Assembly: GCF_027920745.1 (NCBI RefSeq)
Contig: NZ_JAQIBB010000069.1
Span: forward strand, 1 to 21,847
Direction of reading: 5' to 3'
Origin: Gallibacterium faecale
GTDB lineage: Bacteria > Pseudomonadota > Gammaproteobacteria > Enterobacterales > Pasteurellaceae
Length of the DNA: 21,847 nucleotides
The notes beneath the pieces are model-generated. The model was not told where the DNA came from. It ran no database searches and saw only the letters and a program-made list of their open reading frames with translations. The position numbers and the translations under genes were made by a program. Positions 1 to 7,839 of this stretch are shown piece by piece (the first letter of the stretch is position 1; every line of letters starts with the position of its first letter).

Positions 1-87
1 TATGAGCTACAATTATTAGGCCAAATACGTAATGGTAATTCTATCTATTATATTGCCCCGAATAATTTATTAGATAGACTAAAATAA
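1..87 (+). CDS. C-terminal fragment of an unidentified protein
   Basis: An open frame enters from the left edge and ends at TAA 85-87, giving 28 residues that finish NNLLDRLK. The start lies outside the window. The tail reads as a normal folded protein end (RNGNSIYYIAPNNLLDRLK) and could be the wing of a winged-helix domain, but I do not recognise the family and assign no function. The gene is convergent with priC, whose stop lies 54 bases further on. No clear terminator hairpin is visible between them. Confidence 0.45.
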   Translation, partial: YELQLLGQIRNGNSIYYIAPNNLLDRLK

Positions 88-141
88 TAATGGCTTTTGC
101 AAACATATTTTGAGTGCTTTTCTTTATCTAACAACCTAAGT

Positions 142-726
142 TTAAGAATGAGTATTTTCTCGATGTTTAAATTCTAAATACTCTTCCAACTGTTCTATTG
201 CAGCGAGGCAGCGTTCGCGGCGTTGTTGGTAATGGAGAATCTGTTGTTGATAGCTAGTTTTCTGTTGTAGATCTGAGGTTTGTTGCTGTTTTTGTTCTAA
301 ATAGGCAAGTTGATCATTAAAGCGAGTTAAAAATTCATAATATTTATGAATACGTTGTTCTGGCGGCAGCTGGAATACTGCATACTTATCTGGATTGGAG
401 GTATTAGTGGTATTTGTGTTACTTTTTGTAGGTTGCTTGGCTAATTGCATTTGATTTAATGCATCAACTAATACTCTAAATTGTGCAGTAATTTTTTCCG
501 CAAGATAATTAATGACTTGGATATTATCTAACTCAGCTAAACGATTAATATTTTGTTTAATTTGTTCTAGATAAAAGCGTAATGGCTGAAATGATTCGAG
601 AAAAATGGTTTGATCAAATGCAATCGTAATCAGTTGGCTATCATCATATTGAGTGAAATATTCTAATTGTTTAGTAAGTTGTGCAATATATTGTTGTTGG
701 AGAGGTTGCTGCGATGATAGCGTCAT
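142..726 (-). CDS. priC: Primosomal replication protein N'' (PriC)
   Basis: PriC helps restart stalled replication forks by loading the DnaB helicase at forks lacking a leading strand; it acts on SSB-coated DNA in the cytoplasm. The 194-residue product is mostly helical and Gln-rich. Its C-terminal half follows E. coli PriC, including a charged helix ending RRERCLAAIEQLEEYLE that matches the equivalent E. coli RCRHALEKIENRL region. An Asn/Thr-rich linker separates the two halves and makes the protein slightly longer than the 175-residue E. coli one. The frame stays open back to 780, but those 18 extra codons would lie inside the argS terminator. The ATG at 724-726 has an AAGGAA ribosome site just upstream, so I chose it. 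It lies downstream of argS on the same strand. Confidence 0.85.
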   Translation of the reverse strand: MTLSSQQPLQQQYIAQLTKQLEYFTQYDDSQLITIAFDQTIFLESFQPLRFYLEQIKQNINRLAELDNIQVINYLAEKITAQFRVLVDALNQMQLAKQPTKSNTNTTNTSNPDKYAVFQLPPEQRIHKYYEFLTRFNDQLAYLEQKQQQTSDLQQKTSYQQQILHYQQRRERCLAAIEQLEEYLEFKHRENTHS

Positions 727-743
727 TCTAATTCCTTGCAGAA

Positions 744-780
744 TAATAAAAAATGGGCAAGCCAGTTTAGGTTTGCCCAT
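744..780 (-). terminator. Rho-independent terminator after argS
   Basis: Read on the minus strand, an 8-base arm ATGGGCAA (780-773) pairs with TTGCCCAT (760-753) across a 12-base loop and is followed by a T-rich run, TTTTTATTATT. It lies 50 bases past the argS stop and 18 bases before the priC ribosome site, so it separates argS from priC, or attenuates priC if there is read-through. Confidence 0.8.
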
Positions 781-829
781 TATAGTGATGTTAAAGTGAG
801 ATCAAAAGTATTATAGACATTTGAGTAAA

Positions 830-2557
830 TTACATCTTCTCAACTGTTTTAATACCTAATAAATCTAACCCTTGTTTGAGAACACGCGCAGTTAATGCTG
901 CCAATTTCAAGCGACTTTGCTTAACGTTTTCTTCTTGGTTAAGAATAGGGCAGTGTTCATAGAAAGAAGAAAATGCCCCTGCTAAATCATATAGGTAGCC
1001 ACAAAGAATATGAGGCGTACCATCACGAGCAACAGTTGTTACCGCTTCTTCAAATTTCAATAATGTAAGCGCTAATTGACGCTCTTTCTCATCATTAATT
1101 TGAATGTGTCCAGATAAGGTATCAGGATTAATACCGCTATTAGCAAAAATAGAACGAATACGGGTATAAGCATATTGAATATAAGGTGCGGTATTTCCTT
1201 CAAACGTTAGCATATTATCCCAATCGAACACATAATCAGTGGTACGATTTTTTGATAAGTCAGCATATTTCACCGCACCAATACCAACAACTTCAGCCAC
1301 TTGTTGTTGTTCTGCACTGGTTAAATGGGTTGATTTTTGGCTGATAAGCGCTTGAGCACGTTCAACCGCTTCATCTAATAGATCGGCTAATTTAACAGTA
1401 CCACCGGTACGTGTTTTAAATGGCTTATTATCTTTACCTAACATCATGCCAAAATTGAAGTGTTCTAAAGAAACGCTTTCGGGGACATAACCAGCTTTAC
1501 GCACAATAATCCATACTTGTTGTAAGTGTTGGCTTTGACGCGAGTCAGTAAAGTAGAGAATACGGTTAGCGTGTAAGGTTTCATAACGGTATTTAGCACA
1601 AGCAATATCTGTAGTTGCGTAAAGGTAACCACCATCTTTTTTCTGGATAATCACACCAAGTGGATCACCTTCTTTATTTTTAAATTCATTGAGGAAAACT
1701 ACTACCGCACCATCATCTTTTACCGCTAAACCTTTGGCTTCTAGATCGGCAACGATCCCTGGTAGCATTGGGTTATACAAACTTTCCCCCATCACATCTT
1801 TTTCAGTTAGGGTCACATTTAAACGATCGTAATTGCGTTGGTTTTGTTGCATCGTAATATCAACGAGTTTACGCCACATCGTACGGCAATATTCATCACC
1901 ACCTTGCAATTTCACCACATAGCCACGGGCTTTTTCGGCAAATGCTTCATCTTCGTCATAATGTTTTTTGGCTTCACGATAAAATGCTTCAAGATCACTT
2001 AGCTCCATATCAGAGGCTTGTTCATTTTGCATTTTTTCTAAGTAAGCGATTAACATACCGAATTGAGTTCCCCAGTCACCAACATGGTTGGCACGAATAA
2101 CTTTGTGACCAATAAACTCTAAAGTACGAACAACTGCATCACCGATAATGGTTGAACGGAGATGCCCTACGTGCATTTCTTTAGCTACATTAGGTGCGGA
2201 ATAATCGGCAACAATAGTTTGTGGTTGTACTGGTGAAAATAAGAATTTCTCATCAGCTAGCATATTATCGCTTTGTGCTGCTAACCAAGCAGGATTTAAG
2301 AAGATATTGATAAAACCAGGACCAGCAATTTCTACTTTTTCAATTAAATCGCCGAGCTCAAGTTGATTTACTACTTGTTGAGCAAGATCACGAGGTGGAA
2401 CACCTAATTTTTTTGCTGCTGCCATAATGCCATTAGCTTGATAGTCGCCAAATTGAACTTTATTTGATGGGCGAACTAAGGCTTCACTTTGTTGATCTGC
2501 ACCTGCTGCGATCATTGCGTGTTTTATTTTTTCGGATAGAATGGTTTGAATATTCAC
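830..2557 (-). CDS. argS: Arginyl-tRNA synthetase
   Basis: This class I aminoacyl-tRNA synthetase charges tRNA-Arg with arginine using ATP in the cytoplasm. The 575-residue product has the N-terminal Add1-type domain, the HIGH-type motif HVGH at about residues 129-132 within APNVAKEMHVGHLRST, a degenerate KMSK region FKTRTGG at about 380-386, and a helical anticodon-binding domain at the C-terminus. The frame has an upstream ATG at 2584, but the family begins with a residue followed by NIQ. Here GTG 2557-2555 gives (M)NIQTILSEKIKHAM and has AAAGG upstream at suitable distance, so a GTG start is preferred; it also gives a length close to the 577 residues of E. coli. argS is divergent from yecM, a pairing also present in E. 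coli. Confidence 0.95.
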   Translation of the reverse strand: MNIQTILSEKIKHAMIAAGADQQSEALVRPSNKVQFGDYQANGIMAAAKKLGVPPRDLAQQVVNQLELGDLIEKVEIAGPGFINIFLNPAWLAAQSDNMLADEKFLFSPVQPQTIVADYSAPNVAKEMHVGHLRSTIIGDAVVRTLEFIGHKVIRANHVGDWGTQFGMLIAYLEKMQNEQASDMELSDLEAFYREAKKHYDEDEAFAEKARGYVVKLQGGDEYCRTMWRKLVDITMQQNQRNYDRLNVTLTEKDVMGESLYNPMLPGIVADLEAKGLAVKDDGAVVVFLNEFKNKEGDPLGVIIQKKDGGYLYATTDIACAKYRYETLHANRILYFTDSRQSQHLQQVWIIVRKAGYVPESVSLEHFNFGMMLGKDNKPFKTRTGGTVKLADLLDEAVERAQALISQKSTHLTSAEQQQVAEVVGIGAVKYADLSKNRTTDYVFDWDNMLTFEGNTAPYIQYAYTRIRSIFANSGINPDTLSGHIQINDEKERQLALTLLKFEEAVTTVARDGTPHILCGYLYDLAGAFSSFYEHCPILNQEENVKQSRLKLAALTARVLKQGLDLLGIKTVEKM

Positions 2558-2588
2558 GAATGTATGCCTTTTAAATTGAACCAATAAA

Positions 2589-2618
2589 TTTAAACCCGTA
2601 ATGATACTAGGGTTTCAA
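2589..2618 (-). promoter_or_regulatory. Candidate argS promoter containing a dyad
   Basis: On the minus strand TTGAAA (2618-2613) and TTTAAA (2594-2589) are spaced 18 bases apart, a plausible but loose sigma70 pair. An inverted repeat, AAACCC (2592-2597) with GGGTTT (2610-2615), fills the spacer and could be an operator or simply an RNA hairpin. The signal lies in the argS/yecM divergent region. No known regulator fits by eye. Confidence 0.3.
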
Positions 2619-2655
2619 CCATCAGAAAAGTGTTAAAAAGTGAAATAACGTAGTT

Positions 2656-3231
2656 ATGACAAATTTAAAAATATTCCAACAATATCCAACCTTAGCCAAT
2701 CAACTTATTACAACGGAAACCTTATTTAAACAGCTTATTGAGGTGCTAGGAACGGTAGTGCAATCATTAACTATTGATCATATTGCATTGCGTGTTAATA
2801 CATTAGCGACAGCACAACAGTGGCAGCAGTGTTTAGCGAGTGATGCCACTTTATTAAGTGATAATTTGATTAATGGTAGACCGATTTATTTATATGAATT
2901 AAATCAACCATTAACTGTGTTAGGAGAACCAGTATCTGTGGTGGAGTTGCCTTTCCCAACAGAAAAACAATATCCGCAAGAAGGGTGGGAACATATCGAA
3001 ATGGTATTTCCTTTCGTAAAAGATGAAACAGTAGAACAGTGGTTTGAACGTGTAGAACAGCTATTAAAAAATGTGCGTGAAAGAATTATTTTGAAAAAAA
3101 GCTGTCATAAAGCGGATGGAGAAGGTTTACTAAATCCTGCGGTTGCCATAAAATTAGTGGAAAATAATCATTTTGTAACAATAAAATTACATCCCTATTC
3201 AATTAAACAGATAGTGATGTCAGAAAAATAA
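2656..3231 (+). CDS. yecM: YecM family protein (VOC-fold, function unknown)
   Basis: The 191-residue product follows E. coli YecM closely in key stretches: DHIALR (41-46), LINGRPIYLYEL (71-82) and VELPFPTEKQYPQEGWEHIE (96-115). YecM proteins have a vicinal-oxygen-chelate fold and have been suggested to bind a metal; candidate ligands visible here are H42, E97, H113 and E115. The physiological substrate is not known. There is no signal peptide, so it should be cytoplasmic. The ATG at 2656 lacks a strong ribosome site, but the N-terminal length fits the family. The SlyB-type lipoprotein gene follows 20 bases downstream and may be cotranscribed. The neighbouring divergent argS is a conserved association. 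Confidence 0.85.
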   Translation: MTNLKIFQQYPTLANQLITTETLFKQLIEVLGTVVQSLTIDHIALRVNTLATAQQWQQCLASDATLLSDNLINGRPIYLYELNQPLTVLGEPVSVVELPFPTEKQYPQEGWEHIEMVFPFVKDETVEQWFERVEQLLKNVRERIILKKSCHKADGEGLLNPAVAIKLVENNHFVTIKLHPYSIKQIVMSEK

Positions 3232-3251
3232 ACTTCATTAAGGAGATAAAT

Positions 3252-3722
3252 ATGAAAAAGATCGTATTCGCAGCAAGTTTATTAGCGAGCGTGACTTTAG
3301 TCGGCTGTTCAAATTCAGATTTATACAGCGGTAGTGTCTATTCTGGCGGTCAAGCAAAAGAAGCAAGAGCTGTAACATATGGTCGTATTGTGTCAGTTCG
3401 TCCAGTGACAATCCAAGGTGAAAGCCGCTCGCAAGGCGCTATCGGTACTGTTGGTGGCGGTGTATTAGGTGGTGTCTTAGGTTCAACAATTGGTGGCGGT
3501 AGCGGTAAAGCGGTAGCCACAGCAATTGGTGCAGTTGCAGGTGCAGTAGTGGGTAATAAAGTAGAACAAAAAGTGGATCAAACTTCAGGCGTTGAGTTAG
3601 TCATTCAAAAAGAAGATGGTGAACGTATTGCAGTTGTACAAAAAGCAGATCCAAGTTTTGTACCAGGTGCCCGTGTTCAACTTGTGGGTAGTGGTAGCTC
3701 ACTCAACGTTTCTGTACTCTAA
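3252..3722 (+). CDS. slyB: SlyB/Pcp-family outer membrane lipoprotein
   Basis: The 156-residue protein has a lipoprotein signal peptide (MKKIVFAASLLASVTLVGC) with lipobox LVGC and acylation at C19. Ser follows the cysteine, consistent with sorting to the outer membrane. Residues 62-101 form a Gly/Ala-rich glycine-zipper segment (GGGVLGGVLGSTIGGG and onward) typical of the SlyB / 17-kDa-antigen family; the C-terminal part (112-156) is a small beta domain. The H. influenzae member is Pcp (15-kDa peptidoglycan-associated lipoprotein), and in enterobacteria SlyB belongs to the PhoPQ stress regulon and supports outer-membrane integrity. A strong AAGGAG ribosome site precedes the ATG. A terminator follows directly, so the gene ends the yecM-slyB unit. 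Confidence 0.9.
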   Translation: MKKIVFAASLLASVTLVGCSNSDLYSGSVYSGGQAKEARAVTYGRIVSVRPVTIQGESRSQGAIGTVGGGVLGGVLGSTIGGGSGKAVATAIGAVAGAVVGNKVEQKVDQTSGVELVIQKEDGERIAVVQKADPSFVPGARVQLVGSGSSLNVSVL

Positions 3723-3729
3723 TCATACT

Positions 3730-3765
3730 AAGCGAATTACCTGATACAGCGTAATTCGCTTTTTT
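3730..3765 (+). terminator. Rho-independent terminator after slyB
   Basis: An 11-base perfect stem, AAGCGAATTAC (3730-3740) with GTAATTCGCTT (3751-3761), a 10-base loop and a run of T. It begins 7 bases past the lipoprotein stop and separates it from pepB. Confidence 0.9.
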
Positions 3766-3791
3766 CTCTATTATTTAAGGCAAACAATAAT

Positions 3792-5090
3792 ATGACAATG
3801 AAAATTCAACTTTCATCTCAACCAGCATCAGCTGTATGGGGTGAGAAAGCATTATTATCTTTCCAAAATGATCACGCTGTTATTCATCTGACAGAACAAC
3901 GTACATTAAATGACGTGCAAAAAGCGGCAAAAAAATTACGTACTCAAGGTATTGATGATGTTGAATTAGTTGGTGATGAATGGGATTTAGAAAACTCTTG
4001 GGCGTTTTATCAAGGGTTTTATACTGCGAAACAAAATTTTGCGATTGAATTTACCTCGCTTGAAGAAGATGATGAAGCAGAATTATATGAACGAATCCAT
4101 TGCAGTGATTTTGTAAGAGAAATCATTAACTTACCTTCTGAAGTGATTACACCAGTAGAATTGGCAAGTAGAGCAGCAACCTTTATCACTGAACAAGCAG
4201 AAAATTATTCAGGTCAAGGCACAGTCAGTTACCACATTATCAGCCGTGAACAATTAAAAGAACGTGGTTATGTAGGTATCTGGGAAGTGGGCAAAGGATC
4301 ACACAATTCTCCAGCGATGTTGCAATTAGATTTTAATCCAACAGGTAATCCAGATGCGCCAGTATTCGCTTGTTTAGTTGGTAAAGGAATTACGTTTGAT
4401 TCTGGTGGTTATAGCATTAAACCAAGTAATAGTATGGATTCTATGCGTTCAGATATGGGCGGTGCTGCCTTATTAACTGGGGCACTTGGTTTTGCGATTG
4501 CTCGTGGCTTGAAAAAACGTGTGAAACTTTACTTATGTTGTGCAGAAAACTTAGTGAGTAGTAAAGCCTTTAAACTGGGTGATATTATCAAATATCGTAA
4601 TGGCGTAAGTGTTGAAGTGTTAAATACTGATGCAGAAGGACGTTTAGTATTAGCTGATGGATTAATTGATGCTTCAGCACAAAATGCGGAGATGATTATT
4701 GATTGTGCGACATTGACTGGCGCAGCAAAAGTGGCTGTGGGTAATGACTACCATTCAGTATTATCAATGGATGATAAACTGGTTGCCGCATTATTTGCCG
4801 CAGCTAAAGAGGAAAACGAACCATTCTGGCGTTTACCATTTGCAGAGTTTCATCGTGAACAAATTAGTTCATCATTTGCTGATATTGCAAATACAGCAAG
4901 TGTCAATACACCAGCAGGAGCAAGTACCGCAGCTGCATTTTTATCTTATTTTGTGCAAAATTATCAACAAAATTGGCTGCATATTGACTGTTCTGCAACC
5001 TTCCGTAAAGCAGGTTCACCACATTGGGCAGTAGGCGCAACGGGTATTGGTATGAAAACCTTAGCTAACTTATTACTTTCCGTAAAATAA
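3792..5090 (+). CDS. pepB: Peptidase B (M17 leucyl aminopeptidase family)
   Basis: PepB is a cytoplasmic two-metal aminopeptidase that trims N-terminal residues from peptides during protein turnover. The 432-residue product, close to the 427 of E. coli PepB, has a variable N-terminal domain (1-150) and the M17 catalytic domain. In the latter, VGKGITFDSGGYSIKP (196-211) supplies metal and active-site residues (K198, D203), MRSDMGGAA (218-226) supplies a further Asp, and the family signature NTDAEGRL lies at 278-285. A second ATG lies two codons in (3798). The AAGG at 3777-3780 suits either; I keep the first. ndk begins 12 bases after the stop, so the two are probably one operon. Confidence 0.93.
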   Translation: MTMKIQLSSQPASAVWGEKALLSFQNDHAVIHLTEQRTLNDVQKAAKKLRTQGIDDVELVGDEWDLENSWAFYQGFYTAKQNFAIEFTSLEEDDEAELYERIHCSDFVREIINLPSEVITPVELASRAATFITEQAENYSGQGTVSYHIISREQLKERGYVGIWEVGKGSHNSPAMLQLDFNPTGNPDAPVFACLVGKGITFDSGGYSIKPSNSMDSMRSDMGGAALLTGALGFAIARGLKKRVKLYLCCAENLVSSKAFKLGDIIKYRNGVSVEVLNTDAEGRLVLADGLIDASAQNAEMIIDCATLTGAAKVAVGNDYHSVLSMDDKLVAALFAAAKEENEPFWRLPFAEFHREQISSSFADIANTASVNTPAGASTAAAFLSYFVQNYQQNWLHIDCSATFRKAGSPHWAVGATGIGMKTLANLLLSVK

Positions 5091-5102
5091 TGAGGATGAA
5101 AA

Positions 5103-5522
5103 ATGGCATTAGAACGTACTTTATCAATTATTAAACCAGATGTTGTTGAACGAAATATGATCGGTACGATTATTGCTCGTTTAGAACAAGCAAAATTTCG
5201 GATTGTGGCAATGAAAATGGTACAGCTAACTTATGAACAAGCAGCAGGGTTTTATGCCGAACATCAGGGTAAACCATTTTTTGAAAAGTTAGTTAATTTT
5301 ATGACATCAACACCGATTGTGGTATTGGTGCTAGAAAAAGAGAATGCCATTTTAGACTACCGTGCATTAATGGGGAAAACGAATCCACAAGAAGCACATA
5401 TTGGTACGTTGCGTCATGATTTTGCGTTGGATGGAAGTAAAAATAGCGTTCATGGTTCAGATTCACTGACTTCTGCACAACGAGAAATCGCCTATTTCTT
5501 TGCGGATAGTGAAGTGTTTTAG
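5103..5522 (+). CDS. ndk: Nucleoside diphosphate kinase
   Basis: Ndk transfers the terminal phosphate from ATP to other nucleoside diphosphates through a phospho-histidine, balancing the NTP/dNTP pools. The 139-residue product is complete. ERTLSIIKPD opens the ferredoxin-like fold with K11 near the phosphates, and the active-site His is H117 in NSVHGSDS. Length and motifs are standard for bacterial Ndk. A GAGGAT ribosome site lies at about 5091-5096. It follows pepB with a 12-base gap, the same order as in H. influenzae, and a strong terminator follows. Confidence 0.97.
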   Translation: MALERTLSIIKPDVVERNMIGTIIARLEQAKFRIVAMKMVQLTYEQAAGFYAEHQGKPFFEKLVNFMTSTPIVVLVLEKENAILDYRALMGKTNPQEAHIGTLRHDFALDGSKNSVHGSDSLTSAQREIAYFFADSEVF

Positions 5523-5540
5523 GTAAAAAGAAGATTATCT

Positions 5541-5587
5541 AAAATCCACCTTAGGCCTATCATTATTGACATAAGGTGGATTTTTTA
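5541..5587. terminator. Terminator between convergent ndk and zapG
   Basis: A 13-base stem, AAAATCCACCTTA (5541-5553) with TAAGGTGGATTTT (5572-5584), and an 18-base loop, followed on the plus strand by TTTTTTA. On the minus strand the stem is followed by a shorter T run, so it may also stop zapG transcription. It is best read as the ndk terminator with bidirectional potential. Confidence 0.85.
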
Positions 5588-5596
5588 TTTAAAAAA

Positions 5597-5995
5597 TTAA
5601 CTCTCGTGTTTAAATAATCCGGAAGAACCTTCAGAATAGTCTTTCGGCTGTTCTTCTTTAGCTCGTAATTGAGGTGTTGGATTTTCTTGGGTTAAAGCAA
5701 ATATCTCGTTGTGATTATCAGGCAATAATGCAGTCGAAGTTTTGGCAAAATGCTGGTATAACTTTTGATAATCTTGCGCAAGGTTTTTCATTAAATCAGA
5801 TGTTTCGGTGAAATGCTGCTCTAATTGTTCTTTTTGTTCTGCAATTGTTTCATTGGCTTGTTTTAACTCTTGTTGTGCCTGTTTTTGCGCTTTCACACTA
5901 CCATTAGTAAAACGAGCAACAAGATAACCAATAAAGAATCCTACAATCAAACCGATCAATAGGATTTGCCACATTTCTTCACTCCAATTTTGCAT
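5597..5995 (-). CDS. zapG: Inner-membrane cell-division-associated protein ZapG (YhcB, DUF1043)
   Basis: The 132-residue product matches YhcB of E. coli (also 132 residues) in layout and motifs. One N-terminal membrane helix spans about 9-27 (WQILLIGLIVGFFIGYLVA), a Gln/Glu-rich coiled coil about 33-90 includes the conserved DYQKLYQHFAKTS, and the C-terminal signature DYSEGSSGL lies at 119-127. YhcB/ZapG is anchored in the inner membrane with a cytoplasmic coiled coil. It links the divisome, cell-wall synthesis and envelope lipid balance, and its exact activity is unsettled. AAGGAG precedes the ATG. The gene runs alone on the minus strand between convergent ndk and divergent purH. Confidence 0.92.
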   Translation of the reverse strand: MQNWSEEMWQILLIGLIVGFFIGYLVARFTNGSVKAQKQAQQELKQANETIAEQKEQLEQHFTETSDLMKNLAQDYQKLYQHFAKTSTALLPDNHNEIFALTQENPTPQLRAKEEQPKDYSEGSSGLFKHES

Positions 5996-6147
5996 ATAAA
6001 ACTCCTTAACAGACTAGATGAGAACGTTAAATTAATCATAATCACTTCTGACAATCTTGTCTTGTAGCAAACTTAATTTCTTTGTTGTAGCTCACAGAAA
6101 AAATTTAAAATATTGTTAGTAAGATATTTCGAGAAAAGACTATATAA

Positions 6148-6169
6148 ACGCAAACGATTGCTTTATACT
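6148..6169 (+). promoter_or_regulatory. PurR operator and -10 element upstream of purH
   Basis: ACGCAAACGATTGCTT at 6148-6163 is a near-perfect match to the PurR palindrome (consensus ACGCAAACGTTTGCGT). It abuts a -10-like TATACT at 6164-6169, so bound repressor would block RNA polymerase. No good -35 is visible. The site lies 60 bases before the purH start and should make purH-purD repressible by purines through PurR with hypoxanthine or guanine. Confidence 0.85.
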
Positions 6170-6222
6170 TATGCCCGCAAATTTTCTCATCTATTTTTAA
6201 TCATCAACAAAGGAACAAAATA

Positions 6223-7824
6223 ATGCAGGAACAACGTCCTATCCAACGTGCTTTAATTAGCGTTTCCGATAAAACTGGTATTGTCGAGTTTGCACAAGGT
6301 TTAATGCAACGTGGAGTCCAAATTCTTTCCACCGGTGGTACAGCCAAATTATTACTAGAAAATGGGTTAGCTGTGACGGAAGTGTCTGATTATACGCAGT
6401 TTCCAGAAATGATGGACGGTCGAGTAAAAACATTACATCCAAAAGTACACGGCGGGATTTTAGGACGTCGTGGTATTGATGATGAAGTGATGGCACAACA
6501 TCAAATTGCCCCAATTGATATGGTGGTGGTAAATCTGTATCCATTTGCACAAACTGTGGCGAAGCCAGATTGTACATTAGAAGAGGCAGTAGAAAATATT
6601 GATATTGGCGGTCCAACAATGGTGCGATCTGCTGCAAAAAATCATAAAGATGTGGCAATTGTGGTGAATAATGCTGATTTTAATGCGATTTTGGCAGAGA
6701 TGGATCAAAATGAAAATTCGTTAACTTTTGCAACACGTTTTGATTTGGCGATAAAAGCATTTGAACATACAGCACAATATGATGCGATGATTGCTAACTA
6801 TTTTGGTCGCTTAGTTAAACCATATCAAGGTGCAGAGGAAGAAGAATTAGCAAACCCAAGTGGTCAATTCCCACGTACATTAAACCTTAATTTTATTCGT
6901 AAGCAAACTATGCGTTATGGTGAAAACTCACACCAAAATGCTGCTTTTTATGTAGAAAAAGAGTTGAAAGAGGCGAGTGTTTCGACTGCAACTCAATTAC
7001 AAGGAAAAGCCCTTTCTTATAACAATATTGCAGATACTGATGCGGCATTAGAATGCGTAAAAGAGTTTACCCAACCAGCTTGTGTGATTGTGAAACATGC
7101 TAATCCTTGTGGCGTGGCTTTGGGCAAAGATTTATTAGAAGCCTATAATCGTGCGTATCAGACTGATCCAACTTCTGCTTTTGGTGGCATTATTGCATTT
7201 AACCGTGAGTTAGATGCGGAAACTGCGAAAGCGATTATTGATCGTCAATTTGTAGAAGTTATTATTGCGCCGATTGTTTCTACTACAGCGAAAGAAGTAC
7301 TTAAAGCGAAGAAAAATGTTCGTGTTTTAGAATGTGGAGAATGGCAGCAACGTCAACCACGTTTAGATTTTAAACGTGTAAACGGTGGTTTATTAGTACA
7401 AGAAGCGGATCTTGGTATGGTTGAGTTAGCTGATCTGCAAGTAGTAAGTAAACGTCAGCCAACGCAACAAGAGTTACAAGATCTCTTATTCTGCTGGAAA
7501 GTGGCTAAGTATGTAAAATCTAATGCGATTGTTTATGCGAAAAATAATCAAACAATTGGGATTGGAGCAGGACAAATGAGCCGTGTTTATTCTGCAAAAA
7601 TAGCTGGCATTAAAGCAGAAGATGAGGGCTTAGAAGTTAAAGGTACTGTAATGGCGTCCGATGCGTTCTTCCCATTCCGTGATGGGATTGATGCTGCCGC
7701 TAAAGTCGGCGTGACTTGTGTGATTCATCCAGGTGGTTCAATTCGTGATCAAGAAGTAATTGACGCAGCTGATGAACATAATATGGTGATGGTTTTAACT
7801 GGTATGCGTCATTTCAGACACTAA
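6223..7824 (+). CDS. purH: Bifunctional AICAR transformylase / IMP cyclohydrolase
   Basis: PurH carries out the last two steps of IMP synthesis: formyl transfer from 10-formyl-THF to AICAR, then ring closure to IMP. The 533-residue product (529 in E. coli) has the N-terminal MGS-like cyclohydrolase domain (about 1-195, with STGGTAKLL at 36-44 and GGPTMVRSAAKNH at 129-141). The C-terminal transformylase domain carries RYGENSHQ at 231-238 and the catalytic KHANPCG at 291-297. AAAGGAAC precedes the ATG. It is the first gene of a unit preceded by a PurR box and is followed after 15 bases by purD. The folate cofactor links it to glyA nearby. Confidence 0.97.
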   Translation: MQEQRPIQRALISVSDKTGIVEFAQGLMQRGVQILSTGGTAKLLLENGLAVTEVSDYTQFPEMMDGRVKTLHPKVHGGILGRRGIDDEVMAQHQIAPIDMVVVNLYPFAQTVAKPDCTLEEAVENIDIGGPTMVRSAAKNHKDVAIVVNNADFNAILAEMDQNENSLTFATRFDLAIKAFEHTAQYDAMIANYFGRLVKPYQGAEEEELANPSGQFPRTLNLNFIRKQTMRYGENSHQNAAFYVEKELKEASVSTATQLQGKALSYNNIADTDAALECVKEFTQPACVIVKHANPCGVALGKDLLEAYNRAYQTDPTSAFGGIIAFNRELDAETAKAIIDRQFVEVIIAPIVSTTAKEVLKAKKNVRVLECGEWQQRQPRLDFKRVNGGLLVQEADLGMVELADLQVVSKRQPTQQELQDLLFCWKVAKYVKSNAIVYAKNNQTIGIGAGQMSRVYSAKIAGIKAEDEGLEVKGTVMASDAFFPFRDGIDAAAKVGVTCVIHPGGSIRDQEVIDAADEHNMVMVLTGMRHFRH

Positions 7825-7839
7825 TTGAGGAATTGCTAG

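Noticed and set aside
6257..6658. 133-residue minus-strand open frame inside purH
   Set aside because: It lies wholly antisense to a strong, conserved gene, has no ribosome site and resembles no known protein.
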